Of a stretch of DNA of 64,000 nucleotides, positions 7,653 to 17,119 are shown one piece after another; within the stretch, counting starts at the first letter, position 1, and the number at the start of each line of letters is the position of its first letter. This DNA comes from Tetragenococcus halophilus subsp. flandriensis (GTDB taxonomy: Bacteria > Bacillota > Bacilli > Lactobacillales > Enterococcaceae): the NCBI RefSeq assembly GCF_030161475.1, contig NZ_BSUG01000005.1, positions 1-64,000 of the forward strand, read 5' to 3'. A model generated the notes under the pieces. That model worked only from the letters and a program-made list of their open reading frames with translations, was not told the DNA's origin and made no database searches. The position numbers and the translations under genes are program-made.

Positions 7653-8665
7653 AGCTGACTATCCGACAGATTGCCGAAATGGCAGGCGTTTCAGTGACGA
7701 CTGTTTCTCAGATTTTAAACCATAAGGGGAGTCGCTTTAGCGCAGAAACTCGACAACGAGTCAATGATATCGTTGAAAAGTATCAATATAAACCAGACTT
7801 TTTTGCTTCGAATTTGATTACTCGTCATTCAAAAACCATTGGCATGATTGTTCCGGATGTAACAGATTCTTTCTTTTCTAAAATTGTTGAAGGTGCCGAA
7901 CACTATACCAATCCTCTAGGTTACATGTTAGTCCTTTGTAATTCTCATCATGAATTGGAAAAAGAGATTCAATTATTACGACAGCTAGCAGATCGTTCTG
8001 TTGAAGGTGTTATTTTAGCTACTCCTAATGTTTTGCCGGAAGAATATAGTGTTGATAGTGAATTTTCACAGACTATGCCCCTGGGGTTGATTGACCGTGG
8101 TATTAATCAACGCGATAATGGGCGTTTGATCGTTAAGGAATATGAAGGAGCTTATCAAGCAGTTTCATATCTAGTAAAAAATGGTCATCATAATATTGGT
8201 TTAATTAAAGAAAATACCAGTTACTATCAATTAGAAGAACGATATAACGGTTATTACCAAGCTTTAAAAGATGCTGGTATTTTGTTTAAACATGAAAATG
8301 TAGTAACGGCTGATTTAACGGTCGAAGGCGGGTATTACGCTGCTCAACAATTATTAAAACAAAAGCATCTCACGGCTATTTTTTGTAGTAACGATGCTAT
8401 GGCTATGGGTTGCTACCGCGCTATATACGAACAAAATTATAAAATACCTGATGATATTTCGGTAATTGGTTTTGATGGGCTGAGCTTTTCTAAATTTATG
8501 AATCCGCCATTAACCACTATAGAACAGCCTGTGTTTGATATCGGGTTCACTGCAGCAAAGTTTATTGTAGATGCTATTGAATTTCCAGAACAGCGAATTC
8601 CGAACAAAATTTTTGAAACAAAATTAATTTTTCGTGAGAGTGTGAAAAATTTAGCGTCTGAATGA
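7649..8665 (+). CDS. LacI family transcriptional repressor
   Basis: 338 residues. The N-terminal helix-turn-helix (residues 4-25, IRQIAEMAGVSVTTVSQILN) and hinge are followed by a periplasmic-binding-protein-like effector domain (from about residue 60, TIGMIVPD). It overlaps the methyltransferase stop by four bases. It lies directly before the nucleoside operon, whose promoter carries a LacI-type palindrome (8761-8774), so it is a good candidate regulator of that operon. The effector might be a ribose or deoxyribose compound; this is inference. Confidence 0.88.
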   Translation: MKLTIRQIAEMAGVSVTTVSQILNHKGSRFSAETRQRVNDIVEKYQYKPDFFASNLITRHSKTIGMIVPDVTDSFFSKIVEGAEHYTNPLGYMLVLCNSHHELEKEIQLLRQLADRSVEGVILATPNVLPEEYSVDSEFSQTMPLGLIDRGINQRDNGRLIVKEYEGAYQAVSYLVKNGHHNIGLIKENTSYYQLEERYNGYYQALKDAGILFKHENVVTADLTVEGGYYAAQQLLKQKHLTAIFCSNDAMAMGCYRAIYEQNYKIPDDISVIGFDGLSFSKFMNPPLTTIEQPVFDIGFTAAKFIVDAIEFPEQRIPNKIFETKLIFRESVKNLASE

Positions 8666-8760
8666 TTTAAATTTTTGAATTGTGACAACTTAGGATTGAC
8701 AATTATGAAAGCGTCTTGTATTCTAAGTTTAGAAAGGGCTTTCACAAATAAACTTGTTCA

Positions 8761-8774
8761 GTAAACCGTTTTAC
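8761..8774. promoter_or_regulatory. LacI-type operator upstream of the nucleoside operon
   Basis: GTAAACCGTTTTAC is a near palindrome around a central CG, as bound by LacI/RbsR-family proteins. It lies just upstream of the -35 of the pdp promoter and about 100 bp after the LacI-family gene. It matches cre (CcpA) less well. Confidence 0.6.
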
Positions 8775-8781
8775 TTAAATG

Positions 8782-8810
8782 TTTTACCTCCCTTTTAAGT
8801 ATTGTATAAT
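8782..8810 (+). promoter_or_regulatory. Promoter of the nucleoside salvage operon
   Basis: TTTTAC (8782-8787), 17-bp spacer, TATAAT (8805-8810), 31 bp before pdp. The weak -35 with a strong -10 suits a regulated promoter. Confidence 0.6.
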
Positions 8811-8841
8811 AAATTGAAATCAGGAAGCGAGGTTTGTTTGA

Positions 8842-10143
8842 ATGCGCATGGTTGATTTAATTGAAAAAAAGCGAGATGGCTACGCTTTAACCAAAGAAGA
8901 AATTAAATTTATGATTCAAGAATACACAAAAGATAAGATTCCTGACTATCAGATGAGTGCTTTTCTTATGACTGTCTTTTACGAGGACATGATAGATGAA
9001 GAGATTACAGCTTTAACTTTAGCAATGGCTGACTCAGGAGAAAAGATCGATTTATCTTCGATTGAGGGTATTAAAGTTGATAAACACTCAACTGGAGGCG
9101 TTGGAGACACAACGACTTTGGTTTTAGCTCCTCTAGTGGCAAGCGTAGGCGTACCAGTTGCTAAAATGTCTGGTCGCGGTTTGGGCTATACTGGTGGAAC
9201 GTTGGATAAATTGGAATCTATACCAGGGTTTAAAATTGAACTTTCTGACCGTGCGTTTATTGACGAAGTAAATAAAAACAAAGTAGCAGTGATCGGTCAA
9301 AGTGGTGACTTAGCTCCAGCAGATAAAAAACTGTATTCCTTACGTGATGTGACAGCGACAGTTGATTCAATTCCTTTAATTGCAAGCTCGATTATGAGTA
9401 AGAAAATAGCGGCAGGTGCAGATGCGATCGTTTTGGACGTTACAACAGGCGAAGGTGCATTTATGAAAAACCTTGAAGATGCAAGACGATTGTCTCATAC
9501 AATGGTCCGTATCGGTGAACTTGCCAAGCGGAAAACGATGGCGGTCATTTCTGATATGAGTCAACCTCTAGGAAAAGCGATCGGAAATGGTTTAGAGGTT
9601 ATAGAAGCCATCGAAACCCTGCAAGGGAAAGGCCCTAATGATTTATTAGAGATGTGTTATGTGCTTGGTAGCCAAATGTTAGTCTTAGGTGAAAAGGCGG
9701 AAACTTTGGAAGAGGCTCGAGGCCTATTAGAAAAAGCTGTTTCTTCAGGAGCAGCCTTTGAAACTTTTAAAAATATGGTCAAAAATCAAGGCGGTGACGA
9801 AACTATATGTAGTCAACCTGAGAAATTATTAACGGCGCCGTTTGAAATCGAGTTGCCTGCTAAAAGAGCTGGTGTTATTACACAACTTGTAGCCAATGAA
9901 ATTGGTATTGCTGCCATGATGTTAGGCGCAGGTCGTCAAACCAAAGAAGACGCGATCGATTATGGCGTAGGATTAAAGTTACATAAAAAAATTGGCGAAC
10001 AAGTGGAAAAAGGAGAATCCTTAGTAACAATTTATAGCAATACTGAACAAATTGAACCAATCAAAGAGAAATTATACAAAAATATTCAGATCGGAAAAGC
10101 TGCTGATGAACCGATATTAGTCCATGAGATCATTACAGAGTAG
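8842..10143 (+). CDS. pdp: Pyrimidine-nucleoside phosphorylase
   Basis: 433 residues. It cleaves uridine, thymidine and deoxyuridine with phosphate to the base and (deoxy)ribose-1-phosphate. The N-terminal helical domain, the phosphate-binding [10 protein letters not shown] (81-90) and the [17 protein letters not shown] motif are those of the thymidine/pyrimidine phosphorylase family; the length fits. First gene of the deo-nup operon, followed 11 bp later by deoC. ATG 8842 follows GCGAGG; a second ATG two codons on is possible. In Gram-positive bacteria this broad-specificity form usually replaces DeoA. Confidence 0.94.
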   Translation: MRMVDLIEKKRDGYALTKEEIKFMIQEYTKDKIPDYQMSAFLMTVFYEDMIDEEITALTLAMADSGEKIDLSSIEGIKVDKHSTGGVGDTTTLVLAPLVASVGVPVAKMSGRGLGYTGGTLDKLESIPGFKIELSDRAFIDEVNKNKVAVIGQSGDLAPADKKLYSLRDVTATVDSIPLIASSIMSKKIAAGADAIVLDVTTGEGAFMKNLEDARRLSHTMVRIGELAKRKTMAVISDMSQPLGKAIGNGLEVIEAIETLQGKGPNDLLEMCYVLGSQMLVLGEKAETLEEARGLLEKAVSSGAAFETFKNMVKNQGGDETICSQPEKLLTAPFEIELPAKRAGVITQLVANEIGIAAMMLGAGRQTKEDAIDYGVGLKLHKKIGEQVEKGESLVTIYSNTEQIEPIKEKLYKNIQIGKAADEPILVHEIITE

Positions 10144-10154
10144 GGGTTAGAAAA

Positions 10155-10817
10155 ATGGAGTTAAATCGTATAATCGATTATACGCTTTTAAAAGCAGAAG
10201 CCACCCGAAAAGAAGTACTAGAAGTGATTGAAGAAGCAAAAAAGCAACGTTTTTATGCTGTTTGTATCAGTCCCAGCTGGGTTTTTCTAGCAGCAAAGGA
10301 ATTAAAACGTGACCCAACAGGCGTATGTACGGTGATTGGTTTTCCTTTTGGAACAAATACTTCAGAAACTAAGGCATTTGAGACAAAAAATGCTATCGAA
10401 AATGGTGCAGATGAAATTGATATGATGATAAACATCGGAGCGCTAAAATCTGGTATGGAAGAAAAAGTCCAAGCAGATATTCAAGCAGTCGTTGATGTAG
10501 CTAAGGATCAAGCGTTAGTAAAAGTTATTATTGAGATGAATTTATTAACCAAAGAAGAACTATTGAAAGCCTGCGAACTTGCCCAAGCAGCTGGAGCTGA
10601 TTTTATAAAAACTTCTACTGGACTGTTAAAAGCGAATACTACAGTAGCAGAGGTAAAATTGTTAAAAGAAACTGTTACTCCTGAAATGGGTGTCAAAGTT
10701 TCTGGCGGTATTTATGATGAAGATCAAGCACTAGCCATGCTTGAAGCAGGCGCTAGCAGGTTAGAAATAAGTGCTAGTGTATCCATTATTACTAAAAACA
10801 ATAAAATTAAGAATTAG
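10155..10817 (+). CDS. deoC: Deoxyribose-phosphate aldolase
   Basis: 220 residues. It cleaves 2-deoxyribose-5-phosphate to glyceraldehyde-3-phosphate and acetaldehyde. The TIM-barrel catalytic residues are present: Schiff-base Lys152 in FIKTSTG, Lys181 (VKVSGG) and Asp89 (EIDMMIN). Odd: the last phosphate-binding loop, usually R-I-G-x-S-x-G, reads RLEISAS (202-208), and the usual KASGG is KVSGG. The C-terminus is therefore divergent, and activity may be changed. It sits between pdp and cdd with short gaps. Confidence 0.92.
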   Translation: MELNRIIDYTLLKAEATRKEVLEVIEEAKKQRFYAVCISPSWVFLAAKELKRDPTGVCTVIGFPFGTNTSETKAFETKNAIENGADEIDMMINIGALKSGMEEKVQADIQAVVDVAKDQALVKVIIEMNLLTKEELLKACELAQAAGADFIKTSTGLLKANTTVAEVKLLKETVTPEMGVKVSGGIYDEDQALAMLEAGASRLEISASVSIITKNNKIKN

Positions 10818-10827
10818 GAGGTGGAAG

Positions 10828-11226
10828 ATGGCAAAGGCAAAAGAAGAATGGATAGCAATAGCACAAAAAGCATTGGAAAAAGCTTACGTTCCTTACTCGC
10901 ATTTTCCAGTAGGCGCTTGTCTGGTGACTAAGCAGGGGAATATATACCAAGGTGTTAATATTGAAAATGCTTCATATGGTTTAAGTAATTGTGCAGAACG
11001 GACAGCCATATTTAAGGCAGTTTCTGAAGGAGAACGAGATTTTGAGCACTTAGTTATAGCTGGTAATACCTTACAACCGATTTCTCCATGTGGCGCTTGT
11101 CGACAGGTAATGGTTGAATTTTTTGAACAGGATATGCCGGTAACGCTTGTAGGTGAGCATGGAGCACAAAAAGAAATGACGGTAGAACAACTACTTCCTT
11201 ACTCATTTATTGGGCAGGATTTATGA
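10828..11226 (+). CDS. cdd: Cytidine deaminase
   Basis: 132 residues, a homotetramer-class cytidine deaminase. It converts cytidine and deoxycytidine to uridine and deoxyuridine, which then feed Pdp. Zinc ligands Cys55 (NCAERTAI with catalytic Glu57), Cys88 and Cys91 (SPCGACRQ) are present. Start ATG 10828 follows AGGAGGTGG. It lies 10 bp after deoC in the same operon. Confidence 0.95.
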   Translation: MAKAKEEWIAIAQKALEKAYVPYSHFPVGACLVTKQGNIYQGVNIENASYGLSNCAERTAIFKAVSEGERDFEHLVIAGNTLQPISPCGACRQVMVEFFEQDMPVTLVGEHGAQKEMTVEQLLPYSFIGQDL

Positions 11227-11288
11227 TGGATTCGAGCAGTTAAAAGCTGTTTAAATTAAAAATATTTTTTAGGAGGATTTATAATAAA

Positions 11289-12359
11289 ATGAAAAAAGCG
11301 AAATTATTTGGGTTCGGTACCATAGCGATGGTCAGTGCCTTACTATTAGGTGCGTGTGGTAATGGCGGAGGATCCGGCGATGGCGGCGGTAATGGAGATG
11401 GATCAAATGCTCCGGCAGCTTTAATCACTGATACAGGCGGCGTTGATGACCGTTCGTTTAACCAATCTGCTTGGGAAGGATTGCAAGATTGGGGAGAAGA
11501 AAATAATGTAGAACGCGGTAATGATGGTTATCAATATTTCCAATCCTCTAACGAATCAGATTACATTCCTAATATTGATCAGGCATTAAATGCTGGCTTT
11601 AAGACGATTTTTGGGATTGGTTATAAATTACAACCAGCTATTGAAGAACAGTCACAAAATAACCCAGATAATAACTTTGTTATTGTAGATGATGTTGTAG
11701 AAGGCGAAAATGTAGCTTCAGCAACTTTTAAAGACCAAGAAGCTGCTTATTTAGCAGGGATTGCAGCTGCATATACTACAGAAACAGATAAAGTTGGATT
11801 TGTAGGCGGTGTTGAAGGCGAAGTTATCGATCGTTTTGATGCAGGCTTTACAAAAGGTGTAGAAGATGGCGCTGAAAAATTAGATAAAGATATCGAAGTA
11901 TTGAACCAATATGCCGGTGATTTCTCTGCACCTGATAAAGGACGTTCGATTGCTCAAGGTATGTACTCTCAAGATGCGGATATTATTTATCATGCTTCGG
12001 GTGCTACTGGAAATGGCGTGTTCCAAGAAGCGAAATCAAGAAACGAGTCTGGCGACGATAAAGTTTGGGTGATCGGTGTTGACCGTGACCAAGAAGATGA
12101 AGGAAGTTATGACAATGATGGGGAAGAAGATAATTTCACCTTAACTTCTACATTAAAAGGTGTAGGAACTGTTGTTCAAGACTTGGCACAAAGATCTGCA
12201 GATGATGACTTTCCTGGTGGCGAACATTTAGAATATGGTCTGGATGAAGACGGTGTCGGCTTAAGTGATGGTTATTTATCAGATGAAGCAACAGAAGCTG
12301 TTGAAGAAGCTAGAGATGATGTTACAAATGGTGACGTTGAAGTTCCTGAAAAGCCATAA
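11289..12359 (+). CDS. BMP-family nucleoside-binding lipoprotein
   Basis: 356 residues. A signal peptide (KK..LLLGAC) with lipobox Cys23 is followed by a Gly/Asp-rich linker and a BMP (PnrA/Med-like) substrate-binding domain (from about 42, ALITDTGGVDDRSFNQSAWEG). It should capture nucleosides outside the membrane for the ABC transporter that follows. The protein is unusually acidic, with many Asp and Glu in the C-terminal third. This suits high ionic strength outside the cell, as in halophilic lactic acid bacteria; this is inference. Two hairpins separate it from the ATPase gene, which would allow more lipoprotein than transporter to be made. Confidence 0.93.
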   Translation: MKKAKLFGFGTIAMVSALLLGACGNGGGSGDGGGNGDGSNAPAALITDTGGVDDRSFNQSAWEGLQDWGEENNVERGNDGYQYFQSSNESDYIPNIDQALNAGFKTIFGIGYKLQPAIEEQSQNNPDNNFVIVDDVVEGENVASATFKDQEAAYLAGIAAAYTTETDKVGFVGGVEGEVIDRFDAGFTKGVEDGAEKLDKDIEVLNQYAGDFSAPDKGRSIAQGMYSQDADIIYHASGATGNGVFQEAKSRNESGDDKVWVIGVDRDQEDEGSYDNDGEEDNFTLTSTLKGVGTVVQDLAQRSADDDFPGGEHLEYGLDEDGVGLSDGYLSDEATEAVEEARDDVTNGDVEVPEKP

Positions 12360-12369
12360 AGATAGTAGG

Positions 12370-12416
12370 TTCGTTTATCGTCGGCAAAATGTCGGCGATA
12401 ACGAATTGATTTTTTC
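12370..12416 (+). terminator. Intra-operon terminator/attenuator after the BMP gene
   Basis: TTCGTTTATCG..CGATAACGAA stem followed by six T. It probably terminates part of the transcription so that the binding protein exceeds the transporter. Confidence 0.7.
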
Positions 12417-12419
12417 TTT

Positions 12420-12470
12420 CAATAAAAATAAAGAGCGATAACGTTAATGTGTTCTTGCTCCTTTTTATTG
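12420..12470 (+). terminator. Second hairpin between BMP gene and ATPase
   Basis: CAATAAAAA..GAGC pairs with GCTC..TTTTTATTG. It is less GC-rich and has no clear T-tail; perhaps an mRNA stabiliser or weak attenuator. Confidence 0.4.
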
Positions 12471-12549
12471 AGAGAAAAAATCTCTATTATAAAAAGTTTA
12501 CGATGCGCGATTGTTTGTTTCAGAATTACTTCCAAAGGATGTGAAAAAT

Positions 12550-14115
12550 GTGTCAGAGGAACAAGTTGTAGTGGAAATGCGCGACATTACAAAAGAGTTC
12601 GGACTCTTTAAGGCAAATGATCGGGTAAATTTGCGTTTAAAAAAAGGTGAGATCCACGCTTTACTAGGGGAAAATGGCGCGGGTAAATCAACGCTGATGA
12701 ATATGTTATCTGGACTATTGGAGCCAACTTCCGGAAAAATCCTTATTGATGGTAAAGAGGTAACGATCGCTGGCCCGAATACAGCAAATCAGTTAGGAAT
12801 CGGCATGGTCCACCAGCATTTTATGTTAGTAGATGCATTTACGGTGACTGAAAATATTATCTTAGGAAACGAACCCAGTCACTTAGGAAAAATTGACCGG
12901 AAAAAAGCCCGCCAAGAAATTATGGAAGTTTCAAAGCGATATGGATTGCGAGTGGATCCAGACGCTTATGTGCGAGATATTTCGGTAGGGATGCAACAAA
13001 GGGTAGAAATATTAAAAACATTATATCGTGGCGCGGATGTATTAATTTTCGATGAACCGACTGCAGTATTGACTCCGCAAGAAATCGATGAATTGATCGA
13101 GATTATGCGTGGGTTAGTAAAAGAAGGTAAATCGATCATTTTAATCACTCATAAATTAGACGAGATCAAGTCAGTGGCGGATGAGTGTACTGTTATTCGT
13201 CGTGGTAAAGGTATTGGCACTGTGACAGTTAAGGATGTTTCTTCCCAAGACTTAGCAGATATGATGGTAGGACGTTCTGTACTGTTTAAGACAGATAAGA
13301 AAAAAGCTGATCCGAAACAAAAGGTGTTATCGATTAAAGATTTAATTGTTAAGGAAAATCGCGGCGTTGAAGCGGTAAAAGGTCTTAACTTAGATGTTCA
13401 TGCAGGAGAAATCGTAGGTATTGCAGGGATTGATGGGAACGGACAGTCTGAATTGGTGCAAGCATTAACAGGACTACGTAAAGCAGAAAGTGGCTCTGTT
13501 CAATTAAATGGCGCTGATATCACTAACTTCAGGCCAAGGAAAATCACTGAAAGTGGCGTAGGACATGTGCCAGAGGATCGTCATAGATATGGTTTAATTT
13601 TAGATATGTCGATAGCCGAAAATCTTGTTTTACAAAATTATTATTTGAATCCTTTTAGTAAAAACGGTGTATTAAATTACGGCAGTATTCATGAACATGC
13701 ACGAACATTGATTGAAGAATATGACGTACGAACTGTCAATGAAGTAGTACCGGCCCGCTCCTTATCAGGTGGGAATCAACAGAAAGCTGTAGTTGCACGT
13801 GAAGTGAGCCGTGATCCTGATCTTTTAGTAGTAGCTAATCCAACTCGGGGTTTAGATGTAGGCGCGATTGAATTTATCCATAAGCGTTTGATCAACCAAA
13901 GAGATAATGATAAAGCTGTTCTTTTAGTAAGCTTTGAACTTGATGAAATATTAAATGTATCGGATCGAATAGCTGTTATTTATGATGGGAAAATCGTTGG
14001 TATCGTAAAACCAGAAGAAACTTCTGAACAAGAACTTGGATTACTCATGGCCGGTTCTTCTTTAGAAAAAGCTAGACAAGAACTTGCTCAACAGGAGGTA
14101 ACAGCCGATGAATGA
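12550..14115 (+). CDS. Nucleoside ABC transporter ATPase
   Basis: 521 residues from GTG 12550 (MSEEQVVVEMRDITKEFG), chosen because AAAGGA lies ten bases upstream; a TTG at 12511 in the same frame has no ribosome-binding site. Two ABC domains: the first has Walker A GENGAGKST, and the second has GIDGNGQSE with a degenerate Walker A, as in RbsA/NupA-type sugar and nucleoside importers. Signature motifs SVGMQQR and LSGGNQQK are visible. It powers uptake with the two permeases that follow (eight-base and one-base overlaps). Confidence 0.92.
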   Translation: MSEEQVVVEMRDITKEFGLFKANDRVNLRLKKGEIHALLGENGAGKSTLMNMLSGLLEPTSGKILIDGKEVTIAGPNTANQLGIGMVHQHFMLVDAFTVTENIILGNEPSHLGKIDRKKARQEIMEVSKRYGLRVDPDAYVRDISVGMQQRVEILKTLYRGADVLIFDEPTAVLTPQEIDELIEIMRGLVKEGKSIILITHKLDEIKSVADECTVIRRGKGIGTVTVKDVSSQDLADMMVGRSVLFKTDKKKADPKQKVLSIKDLIVKENRGVEAVKGLNLDVHAGEIVGIAGIDGNGQSELVQALTGLRKAESGSVQLNGADITNFRPRKITESGVGHVPEDRHRYGLILDMSIAENLVLQNYYLNPFSKNGVLNYGSIHEHARTLIEEYDVRTVNEVVPARSLSGGNQQKAVVAREVSRDPDLLVVANPTRGLDVGAIEFIHKRLINQRDNDKAVLLVSFELDEILNVSDRIAVIYDGKIVGIVKPEETSEQELGLLMAGSSLEKARQELAQQEVTADE

Positions 14116-15241
14116 TCGTAATGTAAAAATTCGTAATATTCTAGTCCCGGTCCTTTCGGTTATTTTAGGCTTAGTTATTGGCGCAATTCTCATGGCCGCC
14201 TTTGGATTTAACCCGGTTATTGGCTATCAATCAATGATGAATGCTTCTTTAGGGAATTTAAGAAGTATCGGTGAAACATTACGACAAGCTACACCACTGA
14301 TTTTTACCGCATTGGGATTTTCAATTGCTAATTCTGCCGGTTTTTTCAATATTGGGCTTTCCGGTCAGGCTTTGTGCGGATGGGTGGCAAGTGTTTCTTT
14401 AGCATTAGTCTTTCCTGATTTACCTAAAGTTATTTTACTTCCATTGTGTATCATTGCAGGGGCTTTAGCTGGCGCGTTAGCGGCTGCAGTTCCAGGTGTT
14501 TTACGTGCCTATTTTGGGACAAGCGAAGTAATTGTAACGATTATGATGAACTATATCGTTTTATACTTAAGTACCTTTATTTTACAAGATTGGATGCCAG
14601 AAAGTTTTCGTTCCAGTTTAGATTCCTCAAACCGAATTACTGAAAATGCTAGTTTGAATATGGAAAGTCTTTCGACCTTTTTTGGTGGTTCGCGGGTTAA
14701 TGCAGGCTTATTTCTAGCTTTATTAGGATTAGTTGTTGTCTGGTTTATCATGAAAAAAACAACCCTTGGCTATGAAATACGAGCTGTCGGTTTGAACCCA
14801 AATGCCTCAGAATATGCTGGGATGAGTAGTAAAAGAACGATTATTTTATCCATGGTACTTTCAGGGACTTTTGCTGGTTTAGGTGGTGTCGTAGAAGGGC
14901 TAGGAACTTATCAAAACTTTTTTGTACAGACAGAGTCACTTTCAATTGGTTTTGATGGATTAGCTGTTTCTCTTCTAGGCGCAGGTACATCTATTGGGAT
15001 TTTACTTTCGGCGCTCTTATTTAGTATTTTGCAAATCGGTGGTTTAGGCATGCAAACTGGTGCAGGGGTGCCATTTGAAATTGTCAATGTTGTAATTGCC
15101 TTAATCATCTTCTTTGTTGCTATTAGTTATATTATGAGAGTGTTGCTTGCTAAAATCATGCCTGATAAAAGGCAGGAAGAAGTGGTCCACAATATTGAAT
15201 CTTCAACAGACGATCAGGATGGAAAAGGAGGCGGCCTATAA
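14108..15241 (+). CDS. Nucleoside ABC transporter permease 1 (YufP/NupP-like)
   Basis: 377 residues, mostly hydrophobic, about ten membrane segments, BPD_transp_2 family as in BmpA-type nucleoside importers. The C-terminal 30 residues are charged and cytoplasmic (DKRQEEVVHN). It overlaps the ATPase gene by eight bases and the next permease by one base, so translation is coupled. It forms the channel with the second permease. Confidence 0.9.
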   Translation: MNDRNVKIRNILVPVLSVILGLVIGAILMAAFGFNPVIGYQSMMNASLGNLRSIGETLRQATPLIFTALGFSIANSAGFFNIGLSGQALCGWVASVSLALVFPDLPKVILLPLCIIAGALAGALAAAVPGVLRAYFGTSEVIVTIMMNYIVLYLSTFILQDWMPESFRSSLDSSNRITENASLNMESLSTFFGGSRVNAGLFLALLGLVVVWFIMKKTTLGYEIRAVGLNPNASEYAGMSSKRTIILSMVLSGTFAGLGGVVEGLGTYQNFFVQTESLSIGFDGLAVSLLGAGTSIGILLSALLFSILQIGGLGMQTGAGVPFEIVNVVIALIIFFVAISYIMRVLLAKIMPDKRQEEVVHNIESSTDDQDGKGGGL

Positions 15242-16197
15242 TGTCGACGATTGGATTGATATCTTTAATTTTAACATCTGCACTGGTCTATTCGACCCCT
15301 TTGATCCTTACAGCCTTAGGCGGCACGTTTTCTGAAAGAAGCGGTGTTGTCAATGTGGGATTAGAAGGAATCATGGTTATGGGCGCTTTCAGTGGAATTG
15401 TCTTTAATTTGGAGAACGCTGGGAGATTCGGTGGTTGGACGCCTTGGTTAGGGATTATTGTTGGTGGTATAGTGGGGTTGTTATTTTCACTGCTACACGC
15501 AGTAGCAACCGTCAGTTTTCGTGCTGACCATATTATTAGTGGTACAGTGGTTAACTTAATGGCACCAGCTTTAGGCGTCTTTTTAATCAAAGTTTGGTAT
15601 GGAAAAGGACAAACAGATAACATCGATAGTAATTTAGGCTATTTTTCCTTTCCTGGCTTAGAAGATATTCCTGTTATTGGTGATATTTTCTTTAAAAACA
15701 CCTTTTTACCAGCTTACCTAGCTATTGTTATTGCTATTATTGCTTGGTATGTAGTTTCTAAGACACGCTTTGGCTTGCGTTTGCGTTCAGTAGGTGAACA
15801 TCCGCAAGCAGCAGATACTCTGGGAGTAAATGTTTATTTATTCCGTTATTCCGGAGTTCTACTTTCGGGTCTGTTAGGTGGTATGGGTGGTGCTATCTTT
15901 GCACAATCTATTTCAGGGAACTTTTCTGCAGGAACTATTGTTGGGCAAGGCTATATTTCCTTAGCTGCGATGATTTTTGGTAAATGGAATCCGTTAGGTG
16001 CTATGGGTGCTGCGATTTTCTTTGGCTTTGCTCAAAGCTTGAGTATCATAGGAGCTCAGCTTCCGGTGATTTCTTCTATTCCGCCTGTGCTTTTGCAAAT
16101 CGCCCCATACCTATTGACGATCATTGTCCTTGTTCTATTTTTGGGACGATCTTCGGGTCCGCAAGCAAGTGGAAAAAATTATGTGAAATCTAAATAA
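15241..16197 (+). CDS. Nucleoside ABC transporter permease 2 (YufQ/NupQ-like)
   Basis: 318 residues, hydrophobic, BPD_transp_2 family; the GTFSERSGVVNVGLEGIM motif near residue 29 is characteristic of this permease type. It starts at the TAATG overlap with permease 1. Together with the BMP lipoprotein and the ATPase it completes an importer for purine and pyrimidine nucleosides. A GC-rich imperfect hairpin (about 16210-16255) separates it from punA. Confidence 0.9.
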   Translation: MSTIGLISLILTSALVYSTPLILTALGGTFSERSGVVNVGLEGIMVMGAFSGIVFNLENAGRFGGWTPWLGIIVGGIVGLLFSLLHAVATVSFRADHIISGTVVNLMAPALGVFLIKVWYGKGQTDNIDSNLGYFSFPGLEDIPVIGDIFFKNTFLPAYLAIVIAIIAWYVVSKTRFGLRLRSVGEHPQAADTLGVNVYLFRYSGVLLSGLLGGMGGAIFAQSISGNFSAGTIVGQGYISLAAMIFGKWNPLGAMGAAIFFGFAQSLSIIGAQLPVISSIPPVLLQIAPYLLTIIVLVLFLGRSSGPQASGKNYVKSK

Positions 16198-16284
16198 AAA
16201 GTTTAGTTAAAGGGGCGGGCTTAGGGAATGTTTATGAGCGCCGCTTCTTTTTGTGAATAAAAAATTTAAAGTAGGAGTGTTTAA

Positions 16285-17103
16285 ATGGATTCGTTACAAG
16301 AAAAACTTAAGGAAACTACGGAATTTATTAAAAATAAAGGCGTAGGTGGGGTTGAATTTGGTTTGATTTTAGGTTCAGGCCTAGGTGAATTAGCTGAAGA
16401 AATTGAAGACGCACAAACGATTACTTACGACCAAATTCCACATTTTCCAGTCTCTACTGTTACAGGCCATGCTGGTCAATTAGTGTATGGTACGTTAGCC
16501 GGAAAAAAAGTATTAGCTATGCAAGGACGTTTTCATTACTATGAAGGTTATTCGATGCAGACAGTAACTTATCCGGTAAGAGTAATGGCTGCTTTAAAAG
16601 CCCATTCTTTGATTGTGACAAATGCAGCGGGTGGAGTAAATCTAGACTTTACGCCAGGAGATTTAATGCTGATTACTGATCATATTAACTTTATGGGAAG
16701 CAATCCATTATTTGGCGCAAATATTGATGAATTAGGCCCACGTTTTCCAGATATGAGTGAGGCGTATCGTTTAAGTTATCGCACAAAAGCCAAAGAAGTG
16801 GCAGAAAAACAAAATATTAATTTAAAAGAAGGAGTCTACATGGGATTTTCTGGCCCTACTTACGAAACACCGGCTGAAGTCCGTTTTGCACGAACTGCCG
16901 GAGCAGATGCTGTGGGAATGTCAACAGTGCCGGAGGTCATCGTTGCATGTCACAGTGGGTTAAATGTATTAGGTATTTCTTGTGTTACAAATTTAGCGGC
17001 GGGTATGCAAAAAAGTTTGGATCACAAAGAAGTTGTAGCAACGACTGAACGAGTGAAAATTGATTTTAAAACATTAGTTAAAGAAACATTAAAAGCTTTG
17101 TAG
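16285..17103 (+). CDS. punA: Purine nucleoside phosphorylase, trimeric type
   Basis: 272 residues. It phosphorolyses inosine and guanosine to the base and ribose-1-phosphate. GSGLGELAE (29-37), the GRFHYYEGY block and VTNAAGG mark the PNP class (PunA/XapA). It follows the permease by about 90 bp and precedes the DeoD-type enzyme by 17 bp. Carrying both PNP types in one operon covers a wider purine nucleoside range. Confidence 0.94.
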   Translation: MDSLQEKLKETTEFIKNKGVGGVEFGLILGSGLGELAEEIEDAQTITYDQIPHFPVSTVTGHAGQLVYGTLAGKKVLAMQGRFHYYEGYSMQTVTYPVRVMAALKAHSLIVTNAAGGVNLDFTPGDLMLITDHINFMGSNPLFGANIDELGPRFPDMSEAYRLSYRTKAKEVAEKQNINLKEGVYMGFSGPTYETPAEVRFARTAGADAVGMSTVPEVIVACHSGLNVLGISCVTNLAAGMQKSLDHKEVVATTERVKIDFKTLVKETLKAL

Positions 17104-17119
17104 AATAAGGAGGAATCAT

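Noticed and set aside
8697-8750. TGAAAGC..GCTTTCA as a terminator of the LacI-family gene
   Set aside because: The arms are short, widely separated and not followed by T residues.
12511-12549. TTG start for the nucleoside ATPase
   Set aside because: No Shine-Dalgarno lies before it; AAAGGA fits the GTG at 12550, and homologous ATPases begin near that point.
16210-16255. GC-rich stretch between permease 2 and punA as a riboswitch
   Set aside because: It only forms a short imperfect hairpin; no known purine riboswitch core (conserved junction sequences) is visible.
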